This document shows positions 55,543-64,000 of a stretch of DNA of 64,000 bases, piece by piece (position 1 is the first letter of the stretch; every line of letters begins with the position of its first letter). The notes under the pieces are model-generated. The model was not told where the DNA came from, searched no databases, and saw only the letters and a program-made list of their open reading frames with translations. This DNA comes from Roseivivax sediminis (GTDB taxonomy: Bacteria; Pseudomonadota; Alphaproteobacteria; Rhodobacterales; Rhodobacteraceae), in contig NZ_FOMS01000006.1 in the NCBI RefSeq assembly GCF_900112685.1, forward strand, positions 1-64,000. The letters are read 5' to 3'. A program made the position numbers and the translations under genes.

Positions 55543-56055
55543 ATGGCCGGATCCGTGAATAAGGTCATCATCGTCGGCAATCTCGGGCGCGATCCCGAGA
55601 CGCGGACATTCCAGAACGGCGGGAAGGTGTGCAACCTGCGCATCGCGACGTCCGAGCAGTGGAAGGACCGCAATACCGGAGAGCGGCGCGAGCGCACCGA
55701 ATGGCATTCGGTGGCGATCTTCTCCGAACCGCTCGCGCGGATCGCCGAGCAGTACCTGAAGAAGGGCTCCAAGGTCTATATCGAGGGGCAGCTCGAAACC
55801 CGGAAGTGGCAGGACCAGTCCGGCAACGACCGCTACTCGACCGAGGTCGTGCTGCGCCCCTATCGCGGCGAGCTGACGCTTCTCGACAGCCGCGGCGAAG
55901 GCGGCGGCGGCTACGGTGGCGGTGGCGGCGGCTACCAGGACGATCCGGGCCCGGGTGGCGGCTATGGCGGCGGGTCCGACCGCGACTATTCGGGGGGCGG
56001 CTCCGGCCCCTCGCGCGCGCCGTCGCGGGACATCGACGACGAGATCCCGTTCTAG
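55543..56055 (+). CDS. ssb: Single-stranded DNA-binding protein
   Basis: The 170-residue protein has the OB fold (about 1-110: [39 protein letters not shown]). A Gly-rich flexible linker (about 118-155) and the acidic tip DDEIPF, which recruits replication and repair partners, follow. The ATG at 55543 is preceded by AGAGAGG. Confidence 0.97.
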   Translation: MAGSVNKVIIVGNLGRDPETRTFQNGGKVCNLRIATSEQWKDRNTGERRERTEWHSVAIFSEPLARIAEQYLKKGSKVYIEGQLETRKWQDQSGNDRYSTEVVLRPYRGELTLLDSRGEGGGGYGGGGGGYQDDPGPGGGYGGGSDRDYSGGGSGPSRAPSRDIDDEIPF

Positions 56056-56169
56056 CGACCGGGCGCTTTCGGCCGCGCCCGGCGAGGCGCGGCCTGCGGC
56101 GGATCGCCCCTACAGCGGCTGCCGCATCGTGCCTATGTCTGATGGACCTGACCGCGACACGGATGGCAC

Positions 56170-56844
56170 ATGACCTGGTCCTTTCCCATCGGCCGGCTTC
56201 TCGGCTCCGAGCTGCGTGTGCACAACACGTTCTTCCTGCTGCTCGTCTGGGTGGCGGCCAGCGCGTGGAGCGCGGGTGGCGCCGTTGCTGCCGCGGTGAA
56301 CGTCGCGTTCGTGCTGGCCCTCTTCGCCTGCGTGGTGGCCCACGAGTTCGGCCACGCACTGATGGCGCGCCGCTTCGGGATCGCCACCCCCGACATCACG
56401 CTCCTGCCGGTGGGCGGGGTCGCACGACTGGCGCGGATGCCCCGCCGGCCGGGGCAAGAAATCGCCGTGGCGTTGGCCGGCCCGGCGGTCAACGTGGTGA
56501 TCGCAGCGGTGCTCTGGCTGGCCGTGGGGCAGCTGGAAATGGCGAACGTGCTGTCCGCGGACGGCACGGTGGCGGGCTTTGCCGGGAGGCTCGCGGCGCT
56601 GAACCTGTGGCTGGTCATCTTCAACATGATCCCGGCCTTCCCGATGGATGGCGGGCGCGTCCTGCGCGCCACCCTCGCCTTCTTCATGGAGCGCGGACGG
56701 GCGACGCGGATCGCGGCGCTGCTGGGTCAGACGATCGCGGTCGTCTTCGCGGCCTGGGGCGTCTATTCGGGCGGCCTGCTGCTGGTGCTGATCGGGGTGA
56801 TCATCTTCCTGGCCGCGCGGGCCGAGGCGGCGGCGACGCGCTGA
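56170..56844 (+). CDS. Site-2-protease-like M50 membrane protease
   Basis: The 224-residue membrane protein has HEFGH (residues 58-62) and FNMIPAFPMDGGRVLRA, which together provide the metal site. It lacks the CBS domains and PDZ domains of larger members. It opens with the family start WSFPIGRLLGSELRVHNTF. Substrates are unknown. Its stop is six bases from the aroB stop, so the two converge. Confidence 0.9.
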   Translation: MTWSFPIGRLLGSELRVHNTFFLLLVWVAASAWSAGGAVAAAVNVAFVLALFACVVAHEFGHALMARRFGIATPDITLLPVGGVARLARMPRRPGQEIAVALAGPAVNVVIAAVLWLAVGQLEMANVLSADGTVAGFAGRLAALNLWLVIFNMIPAFPMDGGRVLRATLAFFMERGRATRIAALLGQTIAVVFAAWGVYSGGLLLVLIGVIIFLAARAEAAATR

Positions 56845-56850
56845 CGCGCC

Positions 56851-57969
56851 TCAGGGCCGGTCGGCAAGCACCTCGGTCAGCAGCGTGCGCACTGCCTCGG
56901 GCGGAACGTCATCGGTGACGAAGGCTTTCCCGATGCCGCGCGTGAGGACGAAGCGCAGGCGGCCATCGACCACCTTCTTGTCCTGTCCCATGAGGTCGAG
57001 AAGGCGATCGGCGTCGGGCAGATCGCCGGGAATGTCGGCCAGCGTCGCCTTCATCCCCATGGCGGCGAGGTGCTGGGCCACGCGGCCCGGATCCTCCTGC
57101 GGGCAGAGCCCCAGCCGCGCCGAAAGCGCCACGGCAAGACCGCAGCCGATGCCCACCCCCTCGCCGTGGAGGAGCCGGCCCGAATATCCGGTCGCCGCTT
57201 CGAGCGCATGGCAGAAGGTGTGGCCGAGGTTCAGAAGCGCGCGGTCGCCCTGCTCGGTCTCGTCGCGCACGACGATGTCGGCCTTCATTTCCACCGAGCG
57301 GCGCACCGCGGCCGCGCGCAGCGCGGGATCGCCGGCGGCGATGGCCGGGCCGTTCTCCTCCAGCCATTCGAAGAAGCTCTCGTCGCCCAGAAGGCCGTAT
57401 TTCATCACCTCGCCATAGCCGGCGAGGAAGTCGCGCGGCGGCAGCGTCTCCAGAGCGCCGATATCGGCCAGCACGCGCGCGGGCTGGTGGAAGGCGCCGA
57501 CGAGGTTCTTGCCGTGCGCGGTATTGATGCCGGTCTTGCCGCCGACGGAGCTGTCGACCTGCGCCAGAAGCGTCGTCGGCACCTGCACGAAGCGCACGCC
57601 GCGCCGCAGGATCGCGGCGGCGAAGCCGGTCAGATCGCCGATCACCCCGCCGCCGAGCGCGACCACGATGTCGCTCCGCTCCACCCGCTGGTCGAGCAGC
57701 CACTCCACACTGCGCGTGAGTTCGGCCCAGCCCTTCGTCGCCTCACCCGGCGGCAGGACCAGCGCCTCGGCCGCGATGCCGTTCGCGGCGAGGCCGTCCT
57801 GCAGGGTCGGCAGATGGGCGGCGGCCACGGCCTCGTCGGTGACGATGGCGACGCGGGGGCGGTGAAGCAGGTCGGCAATCTCGGAGCCCGCGCGGGCGAT
57901 CAGGCCGGTGCCGATACGCACCTCGTAGGCGCGTCCGGTAAGCGCGACGGCGACGGATTGAACGGTCAA
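56851..57969 (-). CDS. aroB: 3-dehydroquinate synthase
   Basis: AroB forms the carbocyclic ring of the shikimate path. The 372-residue protein has the NAD-binding VALGGGVIGDLTGFAAA, the substrate loops QVPTTLLAQVDSSVGGKTGIN and HGKNLVGAFHQP. The metal ligand lies in LNLGHTFCHALEA. The start is TTG at 57969, overlapping the aroK stop (TTGA); no ATG is available nearby. Confidence 0.95.
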   Translation of the reverse strand: MTVQSVAVALTGRAYEVRIGTGLIARAGSEIADLLHRPRVAIVTDEAVAAAHLPTLQDGLAANGIAAEALVLPPGEATKGWAELTRSVEWLLDQRVERSDIVVALGGGVIGDLTGFAAAILRRGVRFVQVPTTLLAQVDSSVGGKTGINTAHGKNLVGAFHQPARVLADIGALETLPPRDFLAGYGEVMKYGLLGDESFFEWLEENGPAIAAGDPALRAAAVRRSVEMKADIVVRDETEQGDRALLNLGHTFCHALEAATGYSGRLLHGEGVGIGCGLAVALSARLGLCPQEDPGRVAQHLAAMGMKATLADIPGDLPDADRLLDLMGQDKKVVDGRLRFVLTRGIGKAFVTDDVPPEAVRTLLTEVLADRP

Positions 57970-58535
57970 GATGCGGTCTCCAGCACGTCGGGGCGGGTCT
58001 TCAGCGCGTCGATCACCCGGCGCGCGGTCTCGTCTATGGAAAAGCCGGGTTCGGTGCGCACGGTCAGGTCGGCCAGGGCGTAAACGGGCGTGCGCCGCTC
58101 CATCAGATCGGCGAGCGTACCGTAGGGATCGGCGGTCCGCAGCAGCGGACGGGTCGCCTTCTGCTTCACCCGCGCCCACAGAAGATCGAGATCGGCGCTG
58201 AGCCACACGGACACGCCCTTCTTCGCGATCATTGCCCGGTTGCCTTCCTGCATGAAGGCGCCGCCACCGGTGGACAGGACGCCCGGCGGGCCGTCCATCA
58301 GGCGGGCGATGACCTGCGCCTCCTTCTGGCGGAAGAACGCCTCTCCGTCGCGCGCGAAGATCTCGGCGATGGTCATGTTGGCGGCGGCCTCGATCTCGTG
58401 GTCCGAATCGAGGAAGGGCACGCGCAGGCGATGCGCCAAAGCACGGCCCACGGCCGTCTTGCCCGCGCCCATCATGCCCACCATCACCACCGGCTTGCGC
58501 AAGGCCGGATCGGAAACCGACAATCTTTCGGCCAT
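57966..58535 (-). CDS. aroK: Shikimate kinase
   Basis: AroK phosphorylates shikimate. The 189-residue protein has the P-loop VGMMGAGKTAVGRALA, the substrate Asp in FLDSDHEIE, and the LSTGGGAF and RPLLRT motifs. ATG 58535 is chosen; an in-frame extension upstream is not conserved in character. Overlap with aroB makes an aroK-aroB unit. Confidence 0.96.
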   Translation of the reverse strand: MAERLSVSDPALRKPVVMVGMMGAGKTAVGRALAHRLRVPFLDSDHEIEAAANMTIAEIFARDGEAFFRQKEAQVIARLMDGPPGVLSTGGGAFMQEGNRAMIAKKGVSVWLSADLDLLWARVKQKATRPLLRTADPYGTLADLMERRTPVYALADLTVRTEPGFSIDETARRVIDALKTRPDVLETAS

Positions 58536-58638
58536 CACTCGCCCAAATTCCGAATTTCCCGCGTGAATGACGTGAACTCGCGCAAAATGCCAGTTATAAG
58601 TGCAAAAAAATGCCGAGGCGACAACAACGGGCGGGACC

Positions 58639-58791
58639 ATGGGACGAATCCTGAAATGGCTGTTTTATCTGGTCTTGCTGGGGGCGGTGCTGCTGGTCGT
58701 CTACGCCTATGTGGCGGAGCCGCTGGGCCTCGACAGTTTCGCGCCTGCGCCCGAGGAAGTGCGCCAGCCGGTCGACCTGGATGTGGACTAG
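58639..58791 (+). CDS. 50-residue single-helix membrane protein
   Basis: The protein begins MGRILKWLFYLVLLGAVLLVVYAYVAE, one transmembrane helix, followed by a short acidic tail (APAPEEVRQPVDLDVD). The last 11 bases overlap the next gene's start. It is divergent from aroK. The organisation suggests a small partner of the following secreted protein; no function is known. Confidence 0.75.
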   Translation: MGRILKWLFYLVLLGAVLLVVYAYVAEPLGLDSFAPAPEEVRQPVDLDVD

Positions 58792-60319
58792 GCCGCTTGT
58801 CCTGGCGCTGATGCTGGGCGGGCCTGCGGCCGCGCAGGAGCCCCTGTCGGCGATCGACTGGCTGGGTCAGGATCTGGCGGAGCCGTCCATCGCCCCGCCG
58901 GCCGAGCCGGCGCCCCGGCCGACCTCTCCGGACGAGCCGCCCGTGACCCGCGACGCGCGCGCGCCGCAGGTCGACGTGGGCCCTATCGGCGCGGCGGATG
59001 CGGGCGCGGCGGGGCTCTTGCCGATGTCCGTCACCGGTCTGCCCCGCACGCTCTGGACCGGGAGCGATCCCGCGCGCCTGCGCCGGCTGATCGAGGAGGC
59101 CGACCCCGCGGTGCCGGCACTGGCGGCGCTGCTCAACACGCTGATGCTGGCCGAGGCGGACCCGCCCGGCGGCGCCGAGGGGTTCCTCGGTGTGCGCGTG
59201 GCGCGACTGATGGAGGAAGGCGCGCTCGACGCCGCCTCGGCGCTCTTGGATCGGGCGGGGCCGGCGCGGCGGTCGCTCTTTCCGGTCTGGTTCAAGGTCG
59301 CGCTGCTGACCGGACAGGAGAGCGCCCCCTGCGACGCCTTGCAGGACGATCCGACGCTGACCGAAGCGGTGGCGCCGCGGGTCTTCTGCGCGGCCCGCGC
59401 GGGCGACTGGCCGCGCGCCGCGCTGGCGTTCGAATCGGGGCGCGCGCTTGGCGATCTGCAGGGGCGCGACGCCGACCTCCTGGAGCGGTTCCTGTCACCC
59501 GAGATGGCCGAGGAGTTGCCGGGCATGCCGCCCCCGGTGCGGCCGACGCCGCTGCAATTCAAGCTGCACGAGGCGGTGGGCGAGCCGCTGCCCGCCTCGG
59601 CCCTGCCGCGCGCCTTCGCGGTCGCGGCTTTGTCCGGGGATCGCGGTTGGAAGGCACAGCTCGACGCGGCCGAACGGCTGGCCCGCGCCGGGGCGCTGTC
59701 GGAGAACCGGCTTCTCGGCATCTATTCGCTGCGCGAACCGGCAGCGTCGGGCAGCGTGTGGGACCGGGTTGCGGCAGTGCAGGGCTTCGAAGAGGCGCTG
59801 CGCGACGGTTCGGACGAGGAGCTGGCACGCGCGCTGCGCACGGCATGGCCGCTGATGCGGGCGCAGGGGCTGGCCGTGCCCTTCGCGCGGTTTTTCGGTC
59901 CTGACCTCGCGGGGCGCGAACTCCCGGGCCGCGCGGGGCGGATCGCGGCGGAGGCAGCGCTTCTGTCGGACGATTACGAGGACGCCTCGCACCGGATCGC
60001 GGCGGAGACCGACGCGCTGCGCTTCCTGGTCGCGCTGGCGCGGGGCGAGGCCCCGGAGGAGACGCCCGCCCTGCCCCATGCCGCCGCGCTGGCCGCCGGA
60101 TTCGCGCCCGGCGCCGAGAGCAGCGCGCTGACCGCGATGGCGGGCGAGAACCGGCTGGGCGAGGCGATCCTGCGGGCGATGGCGCTGTTCGGATCGGGGG
60201 CCGACGGCAACGGCAACGACCTCAGCGAAGCGCTCGGCACCTTGCGCGCGCTGGGGCTGGAGGACACCGCCCGCCGCGCCGCGCTGCAACTGGCGATTCT
60301 CGCGGAGGATGTCCGGTGA
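58781..60319 (+). CDS. Large secreted protein of unknown function upstream of xerD
   Basis: The 512-residue protein has a signal peptide (MWTRPLVLALMLGGPAAAQ). It continues as a Pro-rich linker and then a long helical, Ala/Leu-rich domain (about 95-510) that looks like stacked helical repeats but has no clear TPR consensus. It overlaps both the preceding microprotein gene and xerD (GTGA). The function is not recognised. Conservation beside xerD would suggest a role in division or envelope maintenance. Confidence 0.85.
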   Translation: MWTRPLVLALMLGGPAAAQEPLSAIDWLGQDLAEPSIAPPAEPAPRPTSPDEPPVTRDARAPQVDVGPIGAADAGAAGLLPMSVTGLPRTLWTGSDPARLRRLIEEADPAVPALAALLNTLMLAEADPPGGAEGFLGVRVARLMEEGALDAASALLDRAGPARRSLFPVWFKVALLTGQESAPCDALQDDPTLTEAVAPRVFCAARAGDWPRAALAFESGRALGDLQGRDADLLERFLSPEMAEELPGMPPPVRPTPLQFKLHEAVGEPLPASALPRAFAVAALSGDRGWKAQLDAAERLARAGALSENRLLGIYSLREPAASGSVWDRVAAVQGFEEALRDGSDEELARALRTAWPLMRAQGLAVPFARFFGPDLAGRELPGRAGRIAAEAALLSDDYEDASHRIAAETDALRFLVALARGEAPEETPALPHAAALAAGFAPGAESSALTAMAGENRLGEAILRAMALFGSGADGNGNDLSEALGTLRALGLEDTARRAALQLAILAEDVR

Positions 60320-61245
60320 GTGACGCACACTGGATCTCGGCCTTCCTGGAGGCGCAGGCGGCGGAACGCGGTGCGGCAAGCAATACGCAGCTCGCCTATG
60401 GCCGGGACCTGAAGGACTTCGCGGACTGGCTCGACCGACGCGGGAGCGGGTTTGCCGAGGCGGGGCGCGACGACGTGGAGGCTTATCTCGTCCATTGCGA
60501 CGCGCAGGGCTTTGCCAAGTCGACGCGCGCAAGGCGGCTGTCCGCGATCAAGCAGCTTTACCGATTCGCCTTCGAGGAAGGGCTGCGCGGCGACAACCCG
60601 GCGCTGCAGATCGCCGGCCCGGGCCGCGACAAGCGCCTGCCCAAGACCCTGTCGACCGAGGAGGTGGACCGCCTGCTCGCTGCTGCCGAGACCATGGGCC
60701 GGACGGAGACGGACCGCACGCGCCACGCCTGCCTGATGCAGGTGCTCTATGCCACGGGCATGCGGGTGAGCGAGCTTGTCTCCCTGCCGATGGCGGCGGC
60801 GCGTGGCGATCCGCGCCTGCTGCTCATCCGCGGCAAGGGCGGCAAGGAGCGCATGGTGCCGCTGAGTCCCCCGGCGCGCGCGGCGCTGACCGCCTGGGTC
60901 GAGAGGCGCACGGCGCAGGACGAAGCTTCGGCGGCGGAGGGGCGCGCGCCCTCCCCGCATCTCTTCGCCTCGCACGGGAAGGCCGGGCACCTGACGCGGC
61001 ACGCCTTCTATGCCTTCATCAAGGACCTGGCCGTCGCGGCTGGTGTGTCGCCGGCCAAGGTGACGCCGCACACGCTGCGCCACGCCTTCGCGACGCACCT
61101 TCTGGAGAACGGCGCCGACCTCAGGTCGATCCAGACCTTTCTCGGCCATGCCGATGTCGCCACGACCGAAATCTACACCCACGTTCTGGAAGAGCGACTG
61201 CGCGAACTGGTCTTCGACCACCATCCGCTTGCGCGCGAGACTTGA
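60316..61245 (+). CDS. xerD: Tyrosine recombinase XerD
   Basis: XerD with XerC resolves chromosome dimers at dif during division. The 309-residue protein has all catalytic residues of the family: Arg150, Lys174, His252, Arg255, His278 and Tyr287 (HTLRHAFATHLLENGADLRS; LGHADVATTEIYTHV). It starts with GTG overlapping the upstream stop (GTGA). Confidence 0.93.
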   Translation: MSDAHWISAFLEAQAAERGAASNTQLAYGRDLKDFADWLDRRGSGFAEAGRDDVEAYLVHCDAQGFAKSTRARRLSAIKQLYRFAFEEGLRGDNPALQIAGPGRDKRLPKTLSTEEVDRLLAAAETMGRTETDRTRHACLMQVLYATGMRVSELVSLPMAAARGDPRLLLIRGKGGKERMVPLSPPARAALTAWVERRTAQDEASAAEGRAPSPHLFASHGKAGHLTRHAFYAFIKDLAVAAGVSPAKVTPHTLRHAFATHLLENGADLRSIQTFLGHADVATTEIYTHVLEERLRELVFDHHPLARET

Positions 61246-61302
61246 AGCTGCGCCCCGCACACCACATAACCGTCTGAACCGCCACAGCCCTTCGGGACCT
61301 TC

Positions 61303-62634
61303 ATGGACGCCGCCGCCTTCGACGCCGCCTTCTGGATCACCTCTGCCGCCATCCTCGCGCTTCTGGTACTGTCGGGTTTCTTCTCCGGCTCGGAAACCGC
61401 CCTGACGGCCGCCTCGCGCGGCAAGCTGCGCGCCGCCGTCGACAAGGGGTCGAAGGGTGCCGAACGCGCGCTCAAGATCACCGAGGACAACGAGAGCCTG
61501 ATCGGCTCGGTCCTGCTCGGCAACAATCTGGTCAACATCCTCGCCACGTCGCTGGCCACGGCGCTCTTCACCCGGCTCCTGGGCGAATCCGGGGTGGCGC
61601 TGGCAACGCTGATCATGACCTTGCTGGTGCTGATCTTCGCGGAAGTGCTGCCCAAGACCTACGCCATCACCAATCCCGAGTCGGCGGCGACACGCGTCGC
61701 TCCCGTGATCCAGCTGGCGATCCTGGTCTTTGCACCGGTCGTCGGCGCGGTGCGGAGGCTGGTGCGGCTCATCCTGCGCCTCTTCGGCGTGCAGACCGAT
61801 CCCGACAGCCAGATCCTTGCCGTCCGGGAAGAAATCGCCGGCGCGCTCAACCTCGGCCATTCGGAGGGGGTTGTGGACCGCGAGGACCGCGACCGCATCC
61901 TCGGCGCGCTCGACCTGTCCGAGCGCATGGTCGAAGAGGTGATGCTGCACCGGTCGGGTATCGAGATGATCAATGCCGACAGCGATCCCTCGGACATTCT
62001 CGCCCAGTGCCTCGAATCGAGCCATACCCGGCTGCCGGTCTACAAGGACGACCCCGAGAACATCATCGGCCTGATCCACGCCAAGGACCTGCTGCGCGCG
62101 ATGTACCGGCTGATGGAAGGCGCCGAAAGCTCCATGGAAGCGCTCAAGTCGTTCAAGATCGCCGACATCGCGATGCCGCCCTATTTCGTGCCGGACACCA
62201 CGTCGCTCGACGACCAGATGCGGCAGTTCCTGAAGCGGCGCACGCACTTCGCGCTGGTGGTGGACGAATACGGTGCGCTGCAGGGCCTCATCACGCTCGA
62301 GGACATCCTCGAGGAGATCGTGGGCGAGATCACCGACGAGTTCGACCCCGACGCCGCGCCGTCGCTGACGCGGGCCGAGGACGGCAATTTCTGGATCGAC
62401 GGGCAGATGACGATCCGCGACTTCAACCGCGCGACCGATTACCAGCTGCCCGACGACGAGGCGAACACCGTCGCCGGGCTGGTGATTCACGAGGCGCAGA
62501 TGATTCCGACCGTGGGCCAGGCCTTCAGCTTCCACGGCTTCCGCTTCGAGGTCGTGAGCCGCGAGAACAACCGCATCACTCGGCTGAAAATAAGACCTCT
62601 CGAGGCCCAGCTTCTGCCGCGTGCGGAGGCGTGA
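61303..62634 (+). CDS. CNNM/CorC-type membrane protein with CBS domains
   Basis: The 443-residue protein has a DUF21 (CNNM) domain with membrane helices at about 10-195 (SGFFSGSETALTAASRGKLRA), a CBS pair at about 205-335 and a C-terminal CorC/HlyC domain (about 350-435). Members are linked to magnesium and cobalt efflux. Its 3' end overlaps the histidine kinase gene on the other strand by 59 bases. Confidence 0.92.
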   Translation: MDAAAFDAAFWITSAAILALLVLSGFFSGSETALTAASRGKLRAAVDKGSKGAERALKITEDNESLIGSVLLGNNLVNILATSLATALFTRLLGESGVALATLIMTLLVLIFAEVLPKTYAITNPESAATRVAPVIQLAILVFAPVVGAVRRLVRLILRLFGVQTDPDSQILAVREEIAGALNLGHSEGVVDREDRDRILGALDLSERMVEEVMLHRSGIEMINADSDPSDILAQCLESSHTRLPVYKDDPENIIGLIHAKDLLRAMYRLMEGAESSMEALKSFKIADIAMPPYFVPDTTSLDDQMRQFLKRRTHFALVVDEYGALQGLITLEDILEEIVGEITDEFDPDAAPSLTRAEDGNFWIDGQMTIRDFNRATDYQLPDDEANTVAGLVIHEAQMIPTVGQAFSFHGFRFEVVSRENNRITRLKIRPLEAQLLPRAEA

Positions 62635-63721
62635 CCAGCGTGAGCCGGTAACCCTGCGGGCTGGCATCGAGCGACAGCTGGCCGCCGATCTGTTCGGCCG
62701 CGCTTTCCATCAGGCGCATGCCGATCGACGTGATCTCACTGTCCGCCGTGGGCAGATGGGCCGCCTGGTCGCCAATGCCGTTGTCGGCACAGGTCAGGTG
62801 AATCGCCTCGTCCTCGTCCTTCTCGAGCGAAATCGACACCACGCCGTCGCGGTTGTCCGGGAACGCGTGCTTGTTAGCGTTCGCGGCAAATTCGCTGACG
62901 ATCATCGCCAGTGTCGCGGCGCGGCGCGAATCCACCCGCACCGGCGCGAAGGACGTCTTCAGCGACACGTTCCGGGCAAAGGAGCCGCGCAGCAGGTCAG
63001 TGACGCGGCCCAGATAGGTGTCGAGCCTGATCATGTCGAACTCGCTGGTCCGGTAAAGCTCGTTGTGCAGCTGGGAAATCGCGTTGACCCGGCGCGAGAT
63101 CGCGGCGAGCGCATCGCGCGTCTCCTCCGATTGCGCGCGGCTGGTGTAGAGCCGGATGAACGACGCCACGGTTTGCAGCGAGTTCTTCACGCGGTGGTCG
63201 ATCTCGTTGCGCAGGATCGCCTCGTTCCGCAGCGCGCGCCGTAAATCGAGCTGGCGCATCACCTGCCGCGCCATGGTCTGCAGAGCCTCGCGCTGGACAT
63301 CCGTGAGCTTGCGCGGCCGCGTGTCGAGAACCCAGAGCGAGCCGAGCGCATAGCCCGACGCCGAAATCAGCGGCGCACCCGCGTAGAACCGGATCGGCGC
63401 GTCGCCCGCGGTGCAGAGGGGATTGTCCTCCGTACGCGGATCCGCCTGGGTGTCGGGGATCTCGAGCACACCCTCGTCGAGGATCGTGTGGGCGCAGATC
63501 GACATCTCGATCGGCGTTTCGGGCAGCGCGAAGCCTTCGCGCGCCTTGAACCACTGGCGATCCGAGTCGACAAGACTGATCAGCGCGACGGGCACGTCGC
63601 ATAGCTGTTTGACCAGCGCGACCACCTCGTCGAAGCTGTCCTCGGGCGGCGTGTCGAGGATGCCGTAGCTTTCGAGCTCTTCCAGGCGCTCGGCCTGGTT
63701 ATCTGGAATCGGTGCGCGCAT
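62576..63721 (-). CDS. Soluble GAF histidine kinase of the HisKA_2 type
   Basis: The 381-residue protein has a GAF sensor domain (about 25-160) and a HisKA_2/HWE-like dimerisation box with the phosphorylated His in NEIDHRVKNSLQTVASFI (His176). An ATPase domain follows, with EFAANANKHAF and, later, DNGIGD. There is no membrane helix, so it senses an internal signal, perhaps a small molecule or light through a bilin or other GAF ligand. Kinases of this class often act in the general stress response. No response regulator is beside it in the window. Confidence 0.88.
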   Translation of the reverse strand: MRAPIPDNQAERLEELESYGILDTPPEDSFDEVVALVKQLCDVPVALISLVDSDRQWFKAREGFALPETPIEMSICAHTILDEGVLEIPDTQADPRTEDNPLCTAGDAPIRFYAGAPLISASGYALGSLWVLDTRPRKLTDVQREALQTMARQVMRQLDLRRALRNEAILRNEIDHRVKNSLQTVASFIRLYTSRAQSEETRDALAAISRRVNAISQLHNELYRTSEFDMIRLDTYLGRVTDLLRGSFARNVSLKTSFAPVRVDSRRAATLAMIVSEFAANANKHAFPDNRDGVVSISLEKDEDEAIHLTCADNGIGDQAAHLPTADSEITSIGMRLMESAAEQIGGQLSLDASPQGYRLTLVTPPHAAEAGPREVLFSAE

Positions 63722-63961
63722 GAATTTATCGCAGGGCGTCCTGTTCGTTAGGGTACTCGCAAGGGCGTGCCGGTTCGTGTCCGGCGGTTGGATCTGACGC
63801 TGATGGTCCCTGCCACCCTCATCAGCCACGTGGAGCTGTCGCCACTTAAAACCGATTGTCGGGAATGAAGCCCTCAGTGTCAACGTGGCCCGACAGGTGG
63901 GCGTGTAAACGCATCATGAAACCCGGATCATCCTCGCAAACCACCGCGTTACATATTCCGA

Positions 63962-64000
63962 ATGAACAAAGAAGCACGCAACACCGGAATTTCAATCCTT
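63962..64000 (+). CDS. Start of a further gene cut by the right edge
   Basis: An ATG at 63962 opens MNKEARNTGISIL up to the last base. An AT-rich stretch (CATATTCCGAATG) lies just before it. The opening bears some similarity to MEDS-domain sensor proteins, whose N-terminus often contains TGI, but thirteen residues cannot support that. It is divergent from the kinase gene. Confidence 0.35.
   Translation, partial: MNKEARNTGISIL

Overview
The window is a GC-rich stretch of an alphaproteobacterial chromosome, most likely from the order Rhodobacterales (Roseobacter/Rhodobacter relatives). The signs are the short prolyl-tRNA synthetase, a folB-type gene with an extra C-terminal region, an Hda-like gene coupled to ppk1 and ppx, a glyQ/glyS pair with two inserted genes, a DUF1127 gene beside a MocR regulator, and the lpxA-lpxI-lpxB arrangement. 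No rRNA, tRNA or CRISPR was recognised. Most of the window is dense core genome with many stop/start overlaps of the ATGA, GTGA and TTGA type.

Layout. 1-1100: mobile-element debris (the 3' end of an IS1182-like transposase and a decayed zinc-finger transposase). 1107-6509: an EamA transporter, a P-loop protein, metA coupled to a lipoprotein hydrolase, and ppk2 overlapping a tetR gene. 6510-8640: a visibly AT-richer insertion with two glycosyltransferase-type genes. 8643-11617: rplM-rpsI with promoter and terminator, and a MocR regulator divergent from a DUF1127 gene with paired inverted repeats between them. 11721-28808: purL, a secreted protease-like protein that has lost its catalytic residues, glyQ/glyS and their passengers, a PPDK-like protein, a SleB hydrolase, folB-folP-glmM and proS. 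29164-34899: an AI-2E family permease, hdaA, ppk1 and ppx. 34942-37179: a minus-strand group (small secreted protein, DjlA-like J-protein, GNAT, glyoxalase-fold protein). 37350-37631: an intergenic region with two candidate small RNAs. 37740-50804: ialB, then the outer-membrane and lipid block read on the minus strand: frr, uppS-cdsA-dxr-rseP, a 41-aa protein, bamA-skp, a DUF1275 gene, fabZ-lpxA-lpxI-lpxB. 51117-54542: miaA, an AraC regulator and a Tat-type solute-binding protein. 54688-64000: lytic transglycosylase, ssb, a site-2-type protease, aroK-aroB, two unknown envelope proteins coupled to xerD, a CNNM/CorC protein, a GAF histidine kinase, and the start of a further gene at the right edge.

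How the parts connect. Polyphosphate metabolism appears twice: PPK2 near the left, and PPK1 with PPX in a unit with an Hda-like replication regulator. Envelope building dominates the right half: undecaprenyl and CDP-DAG precursors, isoprenoid supply (dxr), lipid A, BamA and Skp. Two dispersed intergenic repeat families sit at gene 3' ends.

The most interesting feature is the intergenic pair of putative small RNAs at 37370-37631. The first carries an exposed CTTCCTCCCTG between a hairpin and a terminator. The second has its own promoter and terminator and carries CAGGGAGAAAG, complementary to that stretch at 10 of 11 positions. This looks like an sRNA with an adjacent antagonist (sponge) RNA, but it is inference from sequence only.
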